From positions 59,621-123,620 of the forward strand of contig OENT01000395.1 of NCBI GenBank assembly GCA_900239685.1: a DNA stretch of 64,000 bases, read 5' to 3'. This document shows, in pieces, positions 15,174 through 28,867 of this stretch; positions within the stretch are counted from its first letter, which is position 1; each line of letters starts with the position of its first letter. The translations under genes were made by a program, and so were the position numbers. The stretch comes from Rotaria macrura (Eukaryota > Rotifera > Eurotatoria > Philodinida > Philodinidae). The notes below the pieces were generated by a model, which was not told where the DNA came from, ran no database searches, and worked only from the letters and a program-made list of their open reading frames with translations.

Positions 15174-18100
15174 CTAAGAACCCGATAACGATGGATTACT
15201 ACCAGATAGAAGTCTTCCTGTAGCATTCACAAGACGTTGCGAACTATGCCAAAAACCATAAAAACCATAGATAAGAGAACCTAGGCAAACGAAAGAGAAA
15301 AAAAAACTGTCAACCATGTAGAATCAAAGTCACAACATACCAAGAAACATCCATACGCCAAACCGAATCCATGTTGCTGGTGATAGTTTGAGAATCAAAT
15401 AACTATTAATTAGCACACTGAATATAGGTACATATGGCACAAATGGAGTCTATGTAAACAAAACATAATCGTAGAAATAAATTTAATTCAATAACGAACT
15501 TCAAAATAAAGTGATTTTCTATTTTTCGGTTGTCTTGCAACAGAAAAAATTAAAAATATTTCTAATACGACAACGATTATGAAGCAAGTCCATATGGCTA
15601 CATCTTTCTGTGCAAGATGACTTTGACCAAATATTTGAATAACACAAATAATAAAACCATTGATAGCTAAAACATTGATATATTCAAAAAAAAAATGAAT
15701 GACTATAAATTTACTGAGAACAACGATGAGGTATTTTGTTAATCTTGCTGATGATAATGTTGGATGTAGTTGAAACGGTGTAAACAACTGTTTACAAATT
15801 GATTGTTCATGCCGATCATCTTTTTCTATTAAAGGATCCTCAACAGGTTGATAACTATCCAGACGAAATTATCTTTTCTTCCTATATATGGATTCATGGA
15901 AAATTTTTTACCGTAAAAATAAAACTGATACGGATACAAGTGAATACGCAAGTAATGTACCTATGGACATCATTTCGACTAATTTTTTTAAATCAAACAC
16001 TAATGCCATGATGGCTAGAAAAAAAAAGGCGCATGAAAATATTAAACTAGTTCATTGAATTAGTCTTATTTTCATACCTGATACAATACCGCCCAGAATA
16101 GTTGCTATAATCGGTGTTTGTAAACGAGGATGTATCCATGCTACAAAGCGAAATACTAAACCATCACATGCCATAGCATATAATACACGTGGTAATGGTA
16201 ACAGAGAACCAAGTAAACATGCAAAAATACCTAGAAAATACTGAGAAAATCATTTACCAAAAGCAATAGATATCAAACACGAACCAGCTAAAGCACCGAT
16301 ACCAATGATATATTTGAAGGCTGGTAAATTTACTTGTTGAAAGGCTTCGGGCAAAACAGCATCAGGATTGATAGAATAATATGGAACCTAAATAATGCGA
16401 AGCAAAATGTTAAGATGATTAATTTAGATAAAAAAACAATCAAAGGCATATTTAGAATTTATTTGAAATCATGATACAAAGAAAACTCAAACTAACGAAG
16501 AAGAACCATCAACTTTTTGCATTATAAATTACCCTTTAGAGGGGGCTGAATACTCTGAAAAACATTCGAACAACTAATTTAATTTTACAAAAGTATTATA
16601 TTAAGAAAATTTGGATGTTTAATGAATGTCGTCATCCCTCTCAACTATTGGATTTTGACCTGAAATTTAACACAGAAATAGATTTCAAAGAAAATAGCAT
16701 TTCGTGAACGTTTCAGATCTTGGTATTGTTTCTTTCACCAGAGGTGGCCTATTACGAAAATTTGTATTTTCCATGGTTTGAATAGAGCAGCGAATTCGAT
16801 GACACAAACAATATCAAAAACAAATGTGAAACTTTCACAAAATACAATTCTTGTTGTGTTAAGTTTCAAATCGAAATTCAAAAATCAAGTTTTTCGATGT
16901 TCCCCCGAGAATCATAACGCTCATTAAAAAACATTAAATCTTAAAAATAGAATATTTTCGTAACAGAAAGCTAGTTGCCTTAAATATTTTTGAAAGCATT
17001 CATAACTATGGATATTAAATTAATGAAACAGTTTCAACAGAAAAACTTTTGATGAAACTTAACTCATCTTTAAAATACATCTAATTCATTTGCTGCGAAA
17101 TCGAAAAAGTGACAGAAACAAAGCTATCTTGTATCATTGGAGTTACTATTCAATGTAGAAATTGTCATGAATGTTCTCATAGTTCGGATATAGATAATCA
17201 ACGAGAAAACATAGATAAAGCATCGCAGTTTTTGTAACTTACTGAATCTGTATATAATACGCAAACTTTAAGAATTATGAGAGAGAATCTTATTGCTTGT
17301 GGGAACAATAAAGTTTGAAAAGAGTCTCCTATGTGAAAACGACTTACAATGTAGATATTGAAGGAAGGTAAGATTCTTGGCTAAGATCTAGATTTTGTAG
17401 GTGCTAACTGGAAAAAATCTCGAAATATGGTATAGTTAAACAAAGAACATGTGATGAGATAAACGTGAACGTCGATGTTGTATTTAGAAACAAGTTCGGA
17501 TTTATCTACCCATCGATTTTTACAATCTGATGCATAGAGAGGAATCTTTAGTAATTCGCAGGAGGAAACAGAATCGTCAGAGAGGTTCTGATACTTCATC
17601 CGACAAATAGCAGTACATTCTTCTAATCCAAAATGAAGTCTGACGTGACAAAAAGTTTTATTTTGATGTTACGATAACCCTTTCAATCATTTGAATAGAG
17701 AAAATCATCAGTGAGAAAAGTGCTGCGATCCTCGAGTCCAAACATTCGACTGATGAACGAGAAAGAAAATAATGGACTTTGTAGTTCATACATATTATTA
17801 CACATTAATTAATATCTCAGGCTGCTACAACCCATTGCATATAAACCAGGAATTGAATTCATCTCATAATAAGAAAGATACTTCCTATCAAGTTACTTGT
17901 GTAGCAGTATTTTAAATTCGATCGATCAATTATTCCCAGTGCGTTCAAAGTATTCAAATAGAAAAACAGAAGCGTTTCCTAGCATGTTTCTACAGTGCAG
18001 TCTATCCGACTCTGTCTTGAATCTGATGAACTCCATCCAAAATTCGAAATTCCTATTAATCTATTCATAGTTCAATTTGATTCTGTAATATTCTCTTCTC

Positions 18101-21100
18101 AGATCAATTTAACATTTATATTACCATTAATGTAACAACAGTCGATATAGTACAATAAACGATTGAGCAGACAAATAGCGTTAAACATATAGATATTGGA
18201 ATAGCACGTTGTGGATTTTTAGCTTCTTCACCTACGAACAAAAACGAGTCTTTCTTAATCGAAATCAAATTGAGTTTGTTTACCAGTGGTTGCAATTAGA
18301 TCAAAACCAACAAAAGCAAAAAAACATGTTGCTGCACCAGCTAATGTTCCTTCAATACCGAATGGAAAAAAACCACCTTTACCAACATTGATCGTAGTAT
18401 TTGTCAAATTAGCTACCTAATAAACTTAGAAAAGTTCAAAATCAATTCATACTAAACAAAATAAAAACGCAGATCGAAACATACTTCACTAGGTGAAATA
18501 TTCCAATTATGTCCATCGATTTTAGTTGAACCAGCAATAATAACAGTTGTAATCACTGTAAGATTAATAGCTGTTAGAACATTGTTTAGTACTGCCGATT
18601 CCTTAATACCGATGACTAACAGAACTGGAACAAAAAAAAAACAAATTCTAATTTTACTAGAAACTTTCAATTGACTTACCAGTTACAAGAAGACATAAAC
18701 TCATAGCAAATACATCTGCATAATCCGAAAATCCACTCAAATGTATTGGTAAATGGTTTTTAAAGAAATCTCTCATCGTAAAATTAATCAGAGAATCAAA
18801 ATAAGAACTAAATGCTCGTGCTGTACTGGCGACACCTAAAAAAGAAAAGTTAAACATGTCATGAGTACGACTTTTCAAAAGAAAAAGTGGACTAGCGAAA
18901 ACAAAACAAATATGAGCGTTGTTTTACAATATTACGTATCGAATCTGATTAATGTACATCAGTGAATCGAAGAATAGTATTGCATGTAAATCCAACCACT
19001 ATGAAGACAAGCAACAAATTATTCTCTACAATAACTAGATAAAAACTGAAAAGTTTACTTTTCTTTCTGAGATTATGTCAGATAGAGTTAATCTTTCTAT
19101 TGAATTTTTTTGCGAAATATTCTTATCAAATCCATTAAAATCATATCAAACTTTGATATTGATTAAATCGGCTAGTAATTTAGAAAAAATATTTTTTCCA
19201 TCGCTTCGAAAAATTATACGATAGAACAAAACATTGTCCTCAATCTTTTACGCTCGCTTCTTAGCAATGATGGATTACATGAAAGGTTTCGAATGGTAAT
19301 ACATATCAAAGTCTAATCAAATTTGAATGTGCAAGACTTTCGGAAAGCTAAACGGATTAGATTGACCGTCGATTTAATTTTGTCTCATTCGACTTCTACA
19401 ACGTTGATATTGACCACGTTTACTGTAGAAAAAAACAACGGAGCTCTCGATATCCTTCAATGCTGTTCAAATACAAAGTTTGTTTCCATCATTCATATTT
19501 TCAATTATTGCCAAATAAATCTAGAAAAAGAAATACTTGATCGAACAAAAGAAGTCACCTACAGCCAGCGAATTGACATGTAAGTAAAAGCTTTTAACCA
19601 AAAATGAAAGTCATATGATTTGAAACAAACAATTAATTTTTAAACGAATTTTTTTTATACTGTTCATTCTTTTATCTATAATGAATCAATGATTAGAATA
19701 GTGTACGTTTTGTATTCTTCATTGCCATCAACGGCTGTGCATGCGAAATAGGAGAAAACAGTGAAAAATAAATAATGAAAAACTAGTTAGTAAACGGACG
19801 AGACGCATCATTAATTTGCACTGATCATTTATGAGATCTTTCAATTTTCCACTTCATCAAAACTGCTTAATCTTTCACAATCGTATTTAGTCCAAAATAG
19901 GAGATTCGCGCATGTTTTTCATATCGATTAAAACACATCGATAAAATGAAGAGTTTGAACGATGGTATTAACATTCGATGTAATCAGCAGAGTTGCTGAA
20001 ACACATTGTCGTTATCTTAGAAAAAAAGAAAATTCTCATGCTCAAAATGAATACATTGCCAATCGAACTTCTTATCAACATTTCAAGAAAAATAGATGCG
20101 CATTTGGTTCAAAACAATGTTTGAGCGAGTCTTCTGCGGTCGTTCGATCTGCGAAACATAGAGATACAAAATCGGCAGAGAAATATTGGTGAAGCTCTAC
20201 TATTCAGTGCTTCACGAAGTAAATGTACATATACAGCTAAATCAAATGATGGACCAACATTTACTCGAGTTTTTCTGAGTCTTGTAATAGTTTTCAATCT
20301 TTAAAATGACAGCCAACGATTATTCAGCCACAGTATTTTTTATGGAAAATTACAATAGGAAATACAGAATATTCTTTTTAAATATACAACATCTATGAAA
20401 GTTGACGTTTAAAAGTCTTCCAACATTTAGATAAGATCTGTTAGAATTTCACGGATACTAAACTTGTTCTCCATATCAAAATACAGACGTAAATAACAAG
20501 AGAACAGATACGTAAGCTAAATTTGATATTAGTATTGATCTACTGGAATTCCTAGACAATTATATATTTCAGTAGCTTTACTTTGTTGAGTTCGTTAGGA
20601 CAATCGTCTGGGTTTGTCTTTCATATTAAATACGATTTCAGAAATTGCTGTTGAAATACAAGGATAGTTGTACTTTCATTTCAGTAAAACATGTCGTGCG
20701 ACATGTTTTAATGTGTTCTGGACCAGAATTGCCAACAGGCCAGGCCAGGCTAAATTGTCCAGACTGCTCAAAATTTACTTGGAATGATTTGATCTACTCA
20801 ATTCTATACAAGGATTCGCTATAATCCAACTTACATGATTCAGAAAAAAGAGAGCATTTCATGATTGAACTTCAACGATTATCGCGAAAGATACAATGGA
20901 AAAAAACTAAAACCAAAACGAAGACAAAGTAGTCATTGAGTTTCCACTATTTATTATGCGACAAGACGATGAATAAAGTAAAAACTGAAATTGATTTTAT
21001 TTAGATTTTTCAAATATGGAAAATGACGGTACCTATTAACATTGTCTAATAATGGTTGTTTTTTTTGTGAAGTTTTAGTGATGCTAATTCAGAGTTTTTT

Positions 21101-22947
21101 ATTTTCTAATATATAGAAAAACGTATCAATATTATTGCTATTGAGGGCATGTCTGCCTCTTTCCAGCACTTTTTATGAGTGACTCATCAAAGATGTTTGA
21201 AATTTTCCGAGTAGATTGATCTCTATCAATAGATTACAAGTTCTCATAAACTCACGTTTGAAAAAAGCTTGTTCAAAGAAAATATGTAGATCACAAGGAC
21301 TAAAATGTGACTACCTAATTGCTCAGCTTTCTCAATCCCTGTATGTTTGATAGAGAGGAACATTTTTTTACAGATACTAGAAACAATTTAGGGTGCGTAT
21401 TGCTTTCGATTCTTTCTCTTTCCTTCCTTTCGAATAAAAAAGCCCATATACGAACAACAGTCCAAGTAGCTTGTTTGCCTGAATCGCTCTCCCTTCGTAA
21501 GATCTATCGAAATTCAGTGCAAGAATATTCTTTTAAATTAAAACAAAATTGGCACTAGTAACATCAGTTAGTACTTGCAGAAAACATTTCAGCTAGATCG
21601 AATATATCATGCCTGAGAAACGAGGCAATCCTGTCATTTTTACTTAAAAACCAGGTTCAAGAAAACCACAAAAAGAAGGAAAAAACGTCCTATACCTCTA
21701 CGGTGATAGACTGTACAATGATATTTGGATCCTCCAAATAGAACTAATAGATAGAGCACACTTCAAAGCACATGTAGAGTATAGAAAAAAACCAAGAAAC
21801 GAAAACTTTGAAAATTTTAGCTCAGGAAAAGGGATCTGCTTGCAAACAAAAATAAATGGCCAGATTAGTCTTCAACATAATGACTTAATATTGAACCGAA
21901 TGGATAGGTGTCATAAAAAGAAGTATCGATTTTATTTTGGTTTCATGTATGCCTGCAGGCCAGGCCAGGCCAGGCCGAAATAAAGTGGCCTGTTGGCAGT
22001 TCTATTCTAGGCAGCAATAATTACTCACGCTATCAACAAACATAAAGTAAGTCAGTTACGATTTGACGTCAAAATAACGGAAGTTGGTCTTTTCTCACGC
22101 GAACTATGATTGATCTGTTTTTGACACAAATTGCAAATAATTATCATAGTTCATAAGTTTCGATCTATTTAATTTTTTGACTCATGTGTATCTAATCTAC
22201 AATACGAAGCTTTGGTCAGGAATTTTACAAGAAAAATCTATTTTATCTATAGAAACTATTCACATCTCGATTTGAACGAGTTCTTTTTTTTTACGGCTCA
22301 AATATCTGTTAAATGAAACCTTTGAATCATCCTATGCCATCAGTGATCGACAAGTCATGCTTGGATTTTTTTCATGTACAAAGCCTCAACGAAAACTAAA
22401 CATAATACTAAATAGGAATCATATTCACTTCATCTTAGGGACTATTTATTCCTATTCACATACCTATCACATATTCTAATATCATATTCCAACCTAAATA
22501 AATACAAAGACAATGAAATGAAATATTTTCAACTGAAAAAATCTCCTTACCAATAATGAAGGCCATACATTCTCCTACACTAACATATGTATAAGTGTAT
22601 GCACTTCCAGCACATGGTGCTCGGGCTCCAAATTCAGCATAGCATAGTCCAGCGAGAATGGAAGCGACAGCTGCGACAAGAAAACTAAGAACAACCGATG
22701 GACCTGCTGTTTCATGAGCTACTTGACCAGTAAGAATATAAATGCCTGTACCAAGTGTCGATCCAATACCTACAAGAAATATGACTCTTTTACTCCAAAT
22801 AACATAAGAATAAGATATTGTCAAACCCAATATGGTAAGATCGAATACGGTTAAACATCGCTTTAATTCGGAAACATGAAATTGTTCACTATCATAATTT
22901 TTTTTTCGTGTTAAATCGTTATAAAATCTATTTATTGCGCTCGTCAT
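15174..22947 (-). CDS. SLC7A: Cationic amino-acid transporter, SLC7A/CAT family
   Basis: Plasma-membrane permease of the APC superfamily that moves cationic amino acids. Fourteen exons: 22827-22947, 22551-22769, 22464-22493, 18680-18835, 18485-18624, 18284-18416, 18125-18231, 16285-16387, 16078-16230, 15912-16014, 15715-15854, 15500-15666, 15341-15449, 15174-15280. They sum to 596 codons, so 595 aa, close to animal CATs. Visible hallmarks are [18 protein letters not shown] in TM1, the helix ending [62 protein letters not shown] and the C-terminal [12 protein letters not shown] motif. The 30-base third exon lies beside a 3.6 kb intron (18494-type small introns elsewhere are 45-75 bases) that hosts a TIR element. 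A second long intron is 16388-18124. About 14 membrane segments are expected. Which CAT subtype it is cannot be told by eye. Confidence 0.93.
16388..18124 (-). other. Long intron 7 of the SLC7A gene
   Basis: 1.7 kb, AT-rich. I see no element ends or RNA gene in it; the 72-codon frame at 17381-17599 is unremarkable. Confidence 0.5.
20725..22003. mobile_element. TIR element with GGCCA-rich ends inside an SLC7A intron
   Basis: The left end reads AGAATTGCCAACAGGCCA and continues as GGCCAGGC units. The right end is its inverse, 17 of 18 bases matching (21986-22003), with another GGCCAGGCC array just inside (about 21957-21976). Element length about 1.28 kb with no transposase frame, so non-autonomous. 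I could not find a convincing target-site duplication. Confidence 0.6.
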
Positions 22948-25141
22948 TGCTTTTTTGTGACTTAACTATCTATTCTAAATTATTCACGAAGATGTTTTGA
23001 ACATTAAGTGCTTGATTGTTATTTTTCGTATGATAAACGTATTAATGATAATACACTTTAATCGAAATATAAGAAACAATCAAACAAACATACATATGAA
23101 TAGTATCGAATTTGGTGTAAATAGGACCAATCATACATACATACATGCACTAATATTTCAAACTTCTACCTATTACTTTCTCTGATTAACCACTTACAAA
23201 GCAACTGAAAAAGATGGCGTTGTACATTTTCATTTCAATTCAGTTTTTCTTTTCTTCATGATTTTTTTCAAACCGAAGAATTATTCAATAGAAGTAAACA
23301 GTAATAAAAAAAATGCTGAAATGCATAAAGTACGAAACGGAAGCTTCTTTTGTAACAGTGAATTTTGCCCAGTGATAAATGATCCATTTGGCTTGGAATA
23401 AATCTTATCATCATAGACAGATTCAATTGAGAAAGAAATAAAAACTATCGCTTCTGATTCATTCGTAAGTTTATTCTTAATAGTAACTTTTGACTTTTAT
23501 CATGTAATTATTTTGTGCTGTTTTCTCTTTTCATTTGATATTCTTTAAAGAATCTTCGAATAAATGTGTGATGTATTTATTTCTTTGACTTCATGAAAAT
23601 ATTCAACAAGTATGATAATGTCATACACGTATAACTAATGTTTTTCGCGAGAAGATAGCATGAAAAGGGTTATAATCAATTATTTGCAACGACAAAAACA
23701 GATACATCAATAGTCATTATTGAAGAGTGAAAATACATGGCAGGACTGTTATCTTTGTAAACTAGAAAAACAGTCGATGACAGTATTGCGTTTTCCTTTT
23801 TATGAAATATCAATACTACTGTATATCTGATCTTTTCCCCAAAAGATCCTCTTTCAATTCTCGATAAATTGAATAATATATTATACTGTAAAAGTTAACG
23901 GCAAAATATTCTGGATGGAAGGCATCTAAATGAAGAGTTTTGCAATAACATTTTTCAATGATTTAATTATTGTATCTCTTTGACTGAACGAACTCTCTGT
24001 CGTGTTCTTATCAGTTATTCACACTACGTTTGGGAAAACTCTTCTAAACTGAATACTGCTACTCAGATGAAGATATCGAAATGACGCATTCTATTTATTC
24101 GTATCTATGTAATTCTTATGCCAACAAGAAGACAATAGACAGAATAATCTTGCGAAATACTGAGAGGTTCATTATTTCTGAAACATTTGTTGGATTACAT
24201 AGATCGACTTGTATTTCTACTGTTGTAATTTTATTCATGGACAAAAAGACCATGAAATCTAGAGGTTTAACTAAATTGAACTTTTTCCGTCACATGATTT
24301 TTCTATTGACTTTTTCTTCTATTACTAGCGCGCATTTCGAACCGATACTAATGAATTTATGTGATTCTATCCCATGATACTTGTATCGAATCTATCAATG
24401 TATAGAAAACTGCTATGAAAAAATATGCTTCTACGATCGAAAAGTATTTTCGATTGGAAACAACAAGAAGATTTGATGTTTTCACACAAAAAACGCTCTC
24501 TCTTGTAGAATCTAATGGAGGAGATTTTTCTACAAATGACCATCACACATTTCAATCTACATAATATATATATATATATAGTCTTGAATGATAAATCGTC
24601 GTTCAATTAAATGTAAAATTCAGTTAGAATTATATTTAGCTTATGTTCGGCCTCTGTCGTTTGATACGTTTTAATTTTTTAAATTTGATCTACGCTTCAA
24701 GATTGTCGCTCATGGTTATATTGCATATATGTATACGTACATTGTTGGTAGCGACAGTTGTTTAGTTTTTATTATAATCATTGATAATGAATGATTACTA
24801 GTCATTTTTTATTGGTCGATATTTGACAGACGAATCACTGTCATTCATGCCATACAGACAATTACAGTCAGTGGAGTACAAAATAATATTAAATTAGAAA
24901 ACTGCATTGATAGATCCATTGAAATAAGAAATTTCAAAATTTTCTATCAATCTATAAACGAGTTCAATGGACTAATTAATTTTATGAACTAAAACATATT
25001 GAAAATCAAGAGAAAAATATTAAATATTCTATAATAATTTCAAGTAAGTAAATTTTTCCATCTATTTCAATGCATTGTTGAATCTACTAAATTCGTTGAT
25101 ATAGATCAGTTTCTTTTTTTATAAATAAATCTTATTTTTAG
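22948..25141. other. Divergent intergenic spacer
   Basis: Between the SLC7A start (minus strand) and the METTL14 start (plus strand). AT-rich, with short CATA and TATA repeats (about 23125-23150 and 24564-24581). No gene or element ends recognised; the 98-codon frame at 24081-24377 shows no family features. Confidence 0.5.
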
Positions 25142-28100
25142 ATGGCACCCGTAGGTGGTCGTCATTTTTCTCAATCGACCGGTCGATATGCAAGTGGGCG
25201 TGATTATCGATCACGTATTCGTTTCGATGAACGATCGAGACGTGACAATCGCTATGAAGTATGAATGATTCGAAAGAAAAACAAAAAGAAATCATCGTGT
25301 AAATTTTGTATACATAGAAAAAACACAAACGACGTAGTAGTTCTCGACCAGATCAACGACGACGCGATGACATTCGACCTTCATATTTGAAATCATCGGA
25401 AAATAAAAAACGTCGAAAAAACGAAAGTGATGAAGAATATGATGATTTATTAAAAGATGAAACTGATCCAGAGAAAAGATTTCGTTTAATTTTAAAAAAA
25501 CAAAATTCAATCATCAAAAAAACTTTTGCTAAATCCGTAAGTAATTTCATGAATTGTAACATAATTGAATTGTATGATTTTTAGTTTGGCTTGAGTACCT
25601 CTAGTCTATCGAAATTATTAGTCGATAAATGTGATGAAGCCATCAAAAATTCCATTTTGTCTAAAATCAAGTAAGTCGAAATACACATGGGGGACTCTAG
25701 CTCTATAAAAATAAGATAATAATTATGTCAATGTATCGTATCGCATTCTTTTCATCATGTGCGACAGAATTTTTTCTAACGTTTCAATTGAGTCAAACAC
25801 AATTATTAAATAGATTTTGTTGTCAAATTCAACAAGAAACGTTGATATACTCGATACGTGCAACTGAATATAACATTGAAAACGACAATGATTTTCCTAC
25901 GTAAACAAGTATGATTCATGTGTTTGTACTAGGCGCATCTTACATTTTGCATACAGAAACATCTGCTAGGTTATTTTTCACGGATGTTTTTCTACAATAT
26001 GTTTCATTTCATATACATACGATTTGCACTCCATATGCTTATTCCGAAAATGTATCATCGGTAGCGAATAGAAGTGAGTTAACATCGACGAGCGGAATAT
26101 CGTGTTTTTTTTATGGGAAAGCTAACTAGATATTTCATGAGAGTCTATACTAGACGAGACAAATTATGTAGTTCTTTCGTGTTTGTTTACAAAGATGTCA
26201 TCGCATTGAACAAGTTTCGAAGTATCTTTCCATTGGATGAACTCCCAAATATTTGAGAACGAAATAACATTCTGCCTGCTTCAATGATGACTGTGCTTAT
26301 GACATTCTTTGCTTCTGTTAAACATTTTGACTTTCCGGTGATTTCTAATTGATTCAATTCTATTATTTGCACTACAATGTCGTTAGACTTTATGATATAA
26401 CGTGATATGCATCGTTAGCATGAAAAAAAAAGAATGGAAACATGATATTTAGCGGGATACAAAATCTTAAACCATTGTAATTTAGTATAGATCAATAGAA
26501 TAGATGAAATACGATGGTTAATAGAAAACAAAATATACTTTAGAGCATCATGCGAACACAAACATGCTGAAGAATCAGAACCAATTCAAACATCAGGTGT
26601 TGTTACAGATGAAGTAAGCAGCTAAATATACGTGTACTTGAACATCGTAAAACGCTTGATTATTATTCATTTAGGTTCATCTTTTTGATGAAATATCTCG
26701 GTCAGATAATGATGAAAGTGATGAAGTATGTGAAATTGATTGAAAAAATTCTAATAAGAGTCACCGTACATTTTCCTATTTGTTGATGATAGGCCCCCAA
26801 CAATGATTATAGTCAACATTTTGTAAATACTGGTCAACGGCCACAAAATTATATTCGTGATGCTGGTTTGAATATTTTTCTTCTTATCATTAAACTCGAT
26901 GTAGTTTATAAAATGATTACTTAGGTCTTCTAAATCGTTTTGAAGAATATCCGAAATTACGAGAATTGATTCGTCTCAAAGACGAATATATTGAAAAAAC
27001 GAATCCACTACCGATGTATTTACGTTGTGATTTACTAGCAAATAACTTTACATTGGCATCGCTCGATTGCGAGTTCGATGTCATTCTCATTGAACCACCA
27101 TTAGAAGAATATAAACGAACAAGTGGTATTCATTTCGATCGTTATGTGACATGGGATGAAGTAATGAAGGAAAACTTGAGTTTCATTTTCAATTAGTTAC
27201 TATTGAATAAAAATAGGTCATGAAACTTGATGTTGAATCAGTAGCTGCACAACGATCCTTTGTTTTCCTATGGTGTGGTTCAGCCGATGGCTTAGATCAA
27301 GGAAGAGCGGTAACAGAAAACTATCGTGTCGAAGAAAACATACAAAAGAAATTTCTTTGTTTTTAGTGTTTGAAAAAATGGGGTTTTCGGCGATGCGAAG
27401 ATATTTGTTGGGTAAAAACAAATCGAACTAATCCACGATCAGCTCTAACACTTGAATCTGGTTCGATATTTCAACGAACGAAAGTAATCTTTTACACTAA
27501 ACAACTATAATGCACTATCGATTATAGTAAAAATATTCCAATAGGAGATTTAATTGTTATGCAACGTAGGCTTTTCAGTAGGACAGTAATATACAGTTCA
27601 ACTCAGGTTCTACAAGTCATTATCACCTTGGATTTTTCTTTAATGTTCGTTTTATAAGTATATTCTTGCTTGTAGAAAAATAACGATTAGTGAAGAGCCA
27701 TTCAATGGAGATTTCTCTAACCAAACACACGGAAAAATAAAATTTACATTTTTAATAACGCTACTACATGGTTTATTTCAATTTTGTTTGTTTGAAGTAT
27801 AAGTCAATAATGTTTTCTTTTTTACCAGTGATTCTTCTGGTTCTGTTGATACACAATTTACAATACCATATTCTAGATGTTGAAAATAGCAAATTTAGTT
27901 AGATTTAATATTCTGATTCCTATCTACCAGACGAGAAGATATTCACATTTCATACATTTCCTATCGATGTAAAATGACAGAGAATGATAATGATTAAATT
28001 TTGAACAAATATCATACACATAGAAATTACAACAAAAAGAATTTGTTTCGAATAAAATTTTATGAATCTTCTTTTAATTCAAAGGAACATTGTCTCATGG

Positions 28101-28867
28101 GTATTCGTGGCACGGTACGTCGATCAGTTGATTCTGATTTTATTCATGCCAATGTTGATATTGATCTTATAATAACGGAAGAACCTGAATGGGGCGATCC
28201 CAATAAACCGATCGAATTATATCATATCATTGAACATTTTTGTTTGGGTCGTCGTCGTCTTCATTTATTCGCTCGCGAATCAACAATAAGACGTGGTTGG
28301 TTGTCTTTAGGCTCGGAAATTTCTACATCGAAATTCGACAAACGTATCTATAAATCATATTTCGAATCACCAGTAGGGCCACTTGAAAATCTTACGGAAC
28401 GTATCGAACAACTTCGGCCGAAATCACCACCACCGAAAGGTCTTAAAGCAGCAGCAGGAGCAGCAGTAACAACAACATCAACTACGAATATGAATGCATC
28501 AGCAGCACAACAAACCATTCTCTCAACAGCACCATCAACATCAACAAAAGACTTGACAACATCATCTGTTTTACAAGACGGTCAACAAGCCATACGTTCA
28601 ACGATAACAAGTAATCGTCAATCGTCATCTCGTGCAGTCCGTCCACATTGGGGTTTATATCCTGACGATATAGCAACCAATGTTTATCCACCCATGATGC
28701 TTTCACCGACACGTCATGGTTATCCAACATCTTATTCTGATTTACATTTATTATCGGAATATGATTTTGCTATAGCAGCAGGAAATAGTAGTCAAAATGA
28801 TTATGATACGTATTATGGCCACACGAATGTCGAACAAAAAGATGACAGAACTAATTTTCGTAATTGA
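25142..28867 (+). CDS. METTL14: METTL14, structural subunit of the m6A mRNA methyltransferase
   Basis: METTL14 pairs with METTL3 in the nucleus to deposit N6-methyladenosine on mRNA. METTL14 binds RNA and is catalytically inert. Ten exons: 25142-25258, 25318-25536, 25585-25670, 26544-26613, 26675-26725, 26793-26865, 26925-27160, 27217-27309, 27367-27483 and 28085-28867, total 614 aa. The MT-A70 domain is clear: [18 protein letters not shown], the METTL14-type EPPLEEY (about residue 261) in place of the DPPW of METTL3, [47 protein letters not shown] and [19 protein letters not shown]. It is longer than vertebrate METTL14 (about 456 aa): a Lys/Arg/Glu-rich N-terminus and a Ser/Thr/Ala/Gln-rich tail that lacks the RGG repeats known from vertebrates. 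A TTATTTTTAG acceptor abuts the ATG. Confidence 0.95.

Noticed and set aside
28482-28730. 82-codon minus-strand frame
   Set aside because: Antisense of the low-complexity tail of METTL14.
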